DNA of 14,236 nucleotides from Prevotellaceae bacterium (lineage in GTDB: Bacteria; Bacteroidota; Bacteroidia; Bacteroidales; UBA932): the NCBI GenBank assembly GCA_031273485.1, contig JAISRS010000069.1, forward strand, positions 1 through 14,236, written 5' to 3'. Made by a program: the position numbers and the translations under genes. Positions within the stretch are counted from its first letter, which is position 1. Every line of letters begins with the position of its first letter. This document shows positions 13,336 through 14,236 of this stretch, piece by piece. The notes under the pieces are model-generated. The model saw only the letters and a list, made by a program, of their open reading frames with translations, was not told where the DNA came from and did no database searches.

Positions 13336-13361
13336 CAAAGGTACGACAATACTACGACAAA
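13336..13361 (-). promoter_or_regulatory. Promoter of operon D (conserved module)
   Basis: TACCTTTG (13343-13336, minus strand) is a perfect TAnnTTTG box 22 bases before the TPR-protein ATG. TTTG (13361-13358) lies 14 bases upstream. Flanking sequence resembles the modules at 3689, 7503 and 9955, although more diverged. The module ends at the stop codon of phosphoesterase 3. Confidence 0.65.
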
Positions 13362-13381
13362 TGACGGCACTGTATAATTTT

Positions 13382-13948
13382 TTATGCCCCCACTGCCACA
13401 TTGTAAAACTGTGTTTCTCCTTCCTGCATCCATTGTCTGCCCGAAAAATGCAAATGCCCGAACAAGTGGATTTCAGGTTTTGCTAAATCAACCAGATGAC
13501 GCAAAATGGTACAGCCGAAGCCTTTGTCCAATATTCCCTGCGGCGCACCGTGCGTAACCAGCACGTCAACACCGGAAGGAAGATAGAGCGGGGCGTGCAT
13601 CCACGGACGCACAGGCAACGAGTAAAAGCGTATGCCGTTTAATGTAACGCTTTCGTTTTCGAGGAAAATGACATTCTCGGGAACCATTGATTTTGCAAAA
13701 TCGGGGGCAAACTCAAACGGCAGGTCGTGGTTGCCGGGCACGAACAGTTTGTTTTTAGCGGGAAGTGCGGAAAACCACGCGAAGAAATCTTCCAGTTGGT
13801 TTTGGTCGCCCGCCTCGCAGGCGTCGCCCGCAAAGATAACCGTTTCCACGTCGTCAGGAACGATGATTTGACGATGGTTGCCGTGGGTATCGGCAAAGGC
13901 AAAGAGTTGATGTTCTTCGCCCGAAAGATTTTTGAATTTTATCAGCAT
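13382..13948 (-). CDS. MPPED-like metallophosphoesterase, divergent third copy
   Basis: A 188-residue calcineurin-like phosphoesterase, clearly related to copies 1 and 2 but far more diverged. Motifs are complete: D20 and H22 (ADTH), D42 (FAGD), N73 and H74 (PGNHD), H133 (VTHGAP), H165 and H167 (GHLH). THGAPQGILDKGFGC matches the MPPED signature even more closely than copies 1 and 2 in its Gly. It carries an N-terminal extension of about 12 residues, lacks part of the segment between GNHD and THGAP, and stops soon after the NVAVGA strand, missing the final NY.L..EP tail of the others. It appears to be a single-gene unit, with its own -7 box about 50 bases upstream. It could be an older chromosomal member from which the array copies are not directly derived. 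Confidence 0.9.
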   Translation of the reverse strand: MLIKFKNLSGEEHQLFAFADTHGNHRQIIVPDDVETVIFAGDACEAGDQNQLEDFFAWFSALPAKNKLFVPGNHDLPFEFAPDFAKSMVPENVIFLENESVTLNGIRFYSLPVRPWMHAPLYLPSGVDVLVTHGAPQGILDKGFGCTILRHLVDLAKPEIHLFGHLHFSGRQWMQEGETQFYNVAVGA

Positions 13949-13999
13949 AATGTTATTTATTAATCTATCACGTCAAACATTATTTAAAATGATTATCCG

Positions 14000-14007
14000 C
14001 AAAATTA
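14000..14007 (-). promoter_or_regulatory. -7 box candidate for phosphoesterase 3
   Basis: TAATTTTG on the minus strand matches TAnnTTTG, 51 bases before the ATG at 13948. It lacks the TTT(G/A) element 14 bases upstream that the array promoters have, so it is probably a different promoter type. Confidence 0.35.
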
Positions 14008-14055
14008 CCCCTAAATACCTATTTATACTCCGTGCGGTTTGGTTTTGTGCATAAC

Positions 14056-14236
14056 CGTGCCTGAAAGGCAGGATATTCATAATCGCAGGTCAGCGACCTG
14101 CGGGCAGGAACATCCTCGACAAACCCTGCCTGAAAGGCAGGATTTTGATGTTTTAGTCCTGCCTTTCAGGCAGGAGTATATCGCTGGTTATTCCGCAGGT
14201 CTCCGACCTGCGGTTATGAAAATCCGACCTTTCAGG
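14056..14236. repeat. Cluster of alternating palindromic (REP-like) elements
   Basis: Type A, CCTGCCTGAAAGGCAGG or its reverse complement, occurs at 14056-14072 (one mismatch), 14125-14141 and 14158-14174 (inverted). A truncated related start (CGACCTTTCAGG) runs off the window end. Type B, CGCAGGTC-3 bases-GACCTGCG, occurs at 14084-14102 and, one base longer each side, at 14193-14213. Both types are small hairpins sharing the CAGG/CCTG core. Start-to-start spacing is about 28-41 bases. No gene lies here and there is no T-tract typical of terminators. The layout resembles clustered REP/BIME elements. Confidence 0.75.

Noticed and set aside
14056..14236. CRISPR array
   Set aside because: The repeats are short palindromes of two kinds in both orientations with uneven spacing, and no cas gene is present.

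Overview
The window looks like accessory DNA from a member of the Bacteroidetes, most likely Bacteroidales. The evidence is Bacteroidetes-type -7 promoter boxes (TAnnTTTG) in front of nearly every transcription unit, short AT-rich leaders without clear Shine-Dalgarno sites, BspA-like and WG-repeat proteins, a Bacteroidetes-type NikR homologue, and intergenic palindromes of a kind common in that phylum. There are no RNA genes, transposases, integrases or CRISPR arrays.

Layout. Bases 1-343 are non-coding, with a tandem repeat, a 22-bp perfect palindrome and the promoter of a nikR-like regulator (344-745, +). Next is an AT-rich minus-strand operon (3015 to 804): ECF sigma factor, four-helix membrane protein (candidate anti-sigma factor), secreted or lipid-anchored alpha/beta hydrolase. 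From about 3150 to 13950 lies a gene array built from a few repeatedly used parts. Exonuclease 1 (minus) and an AAA+ ATPase (plus) are divergent across a promoter region with a strong dyad. Three minus-strand operons follow. Operon B (7483 to 5549) has a WG-repeat protein, exonuclease 2 and MPPED-like phosphoesterase 1. Operon C (9933 to 7549) has an unknown 228-aa protein, SLOG-like protein 1, a 159-aa unknown and a BspA-like protein. Operon D (13313 to 10004) has a TPR protein, exonuclease 3, SLOG-like protein 2 and phosphoesterase 2. A divergent third phosphoesterase lies at 13382-13948, and a cluster of alternating palindromic elements runs to the window end.

How the parts relate. The DEDDh exonuclease occurs three times (about 84-85% identical by eye), the MPPED-like phosphoesterase twice plus a distant third, and the SLOG-like protein twice. 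The lead proteins of operons B and D share an unnamed ~125-residue domain, fused to WG-like repeats in one and to a TPR array in the other. Operon C keeps a decayed 3' end of a fourth exonuclease gene just upstream of its SLOG gene. Four promoters are visibly homologous over about 45-50 bp. Together this indicates a shuffled and duplicated cassette system. Its enzymes (DEDDh nuclease, cyclic-nucleotide-type phosphoesterase, SLOG nucleotide-binding fold) point to nucleic-acid end or nucleotide-signal processing, possibly in defence or stress. That role is inference.
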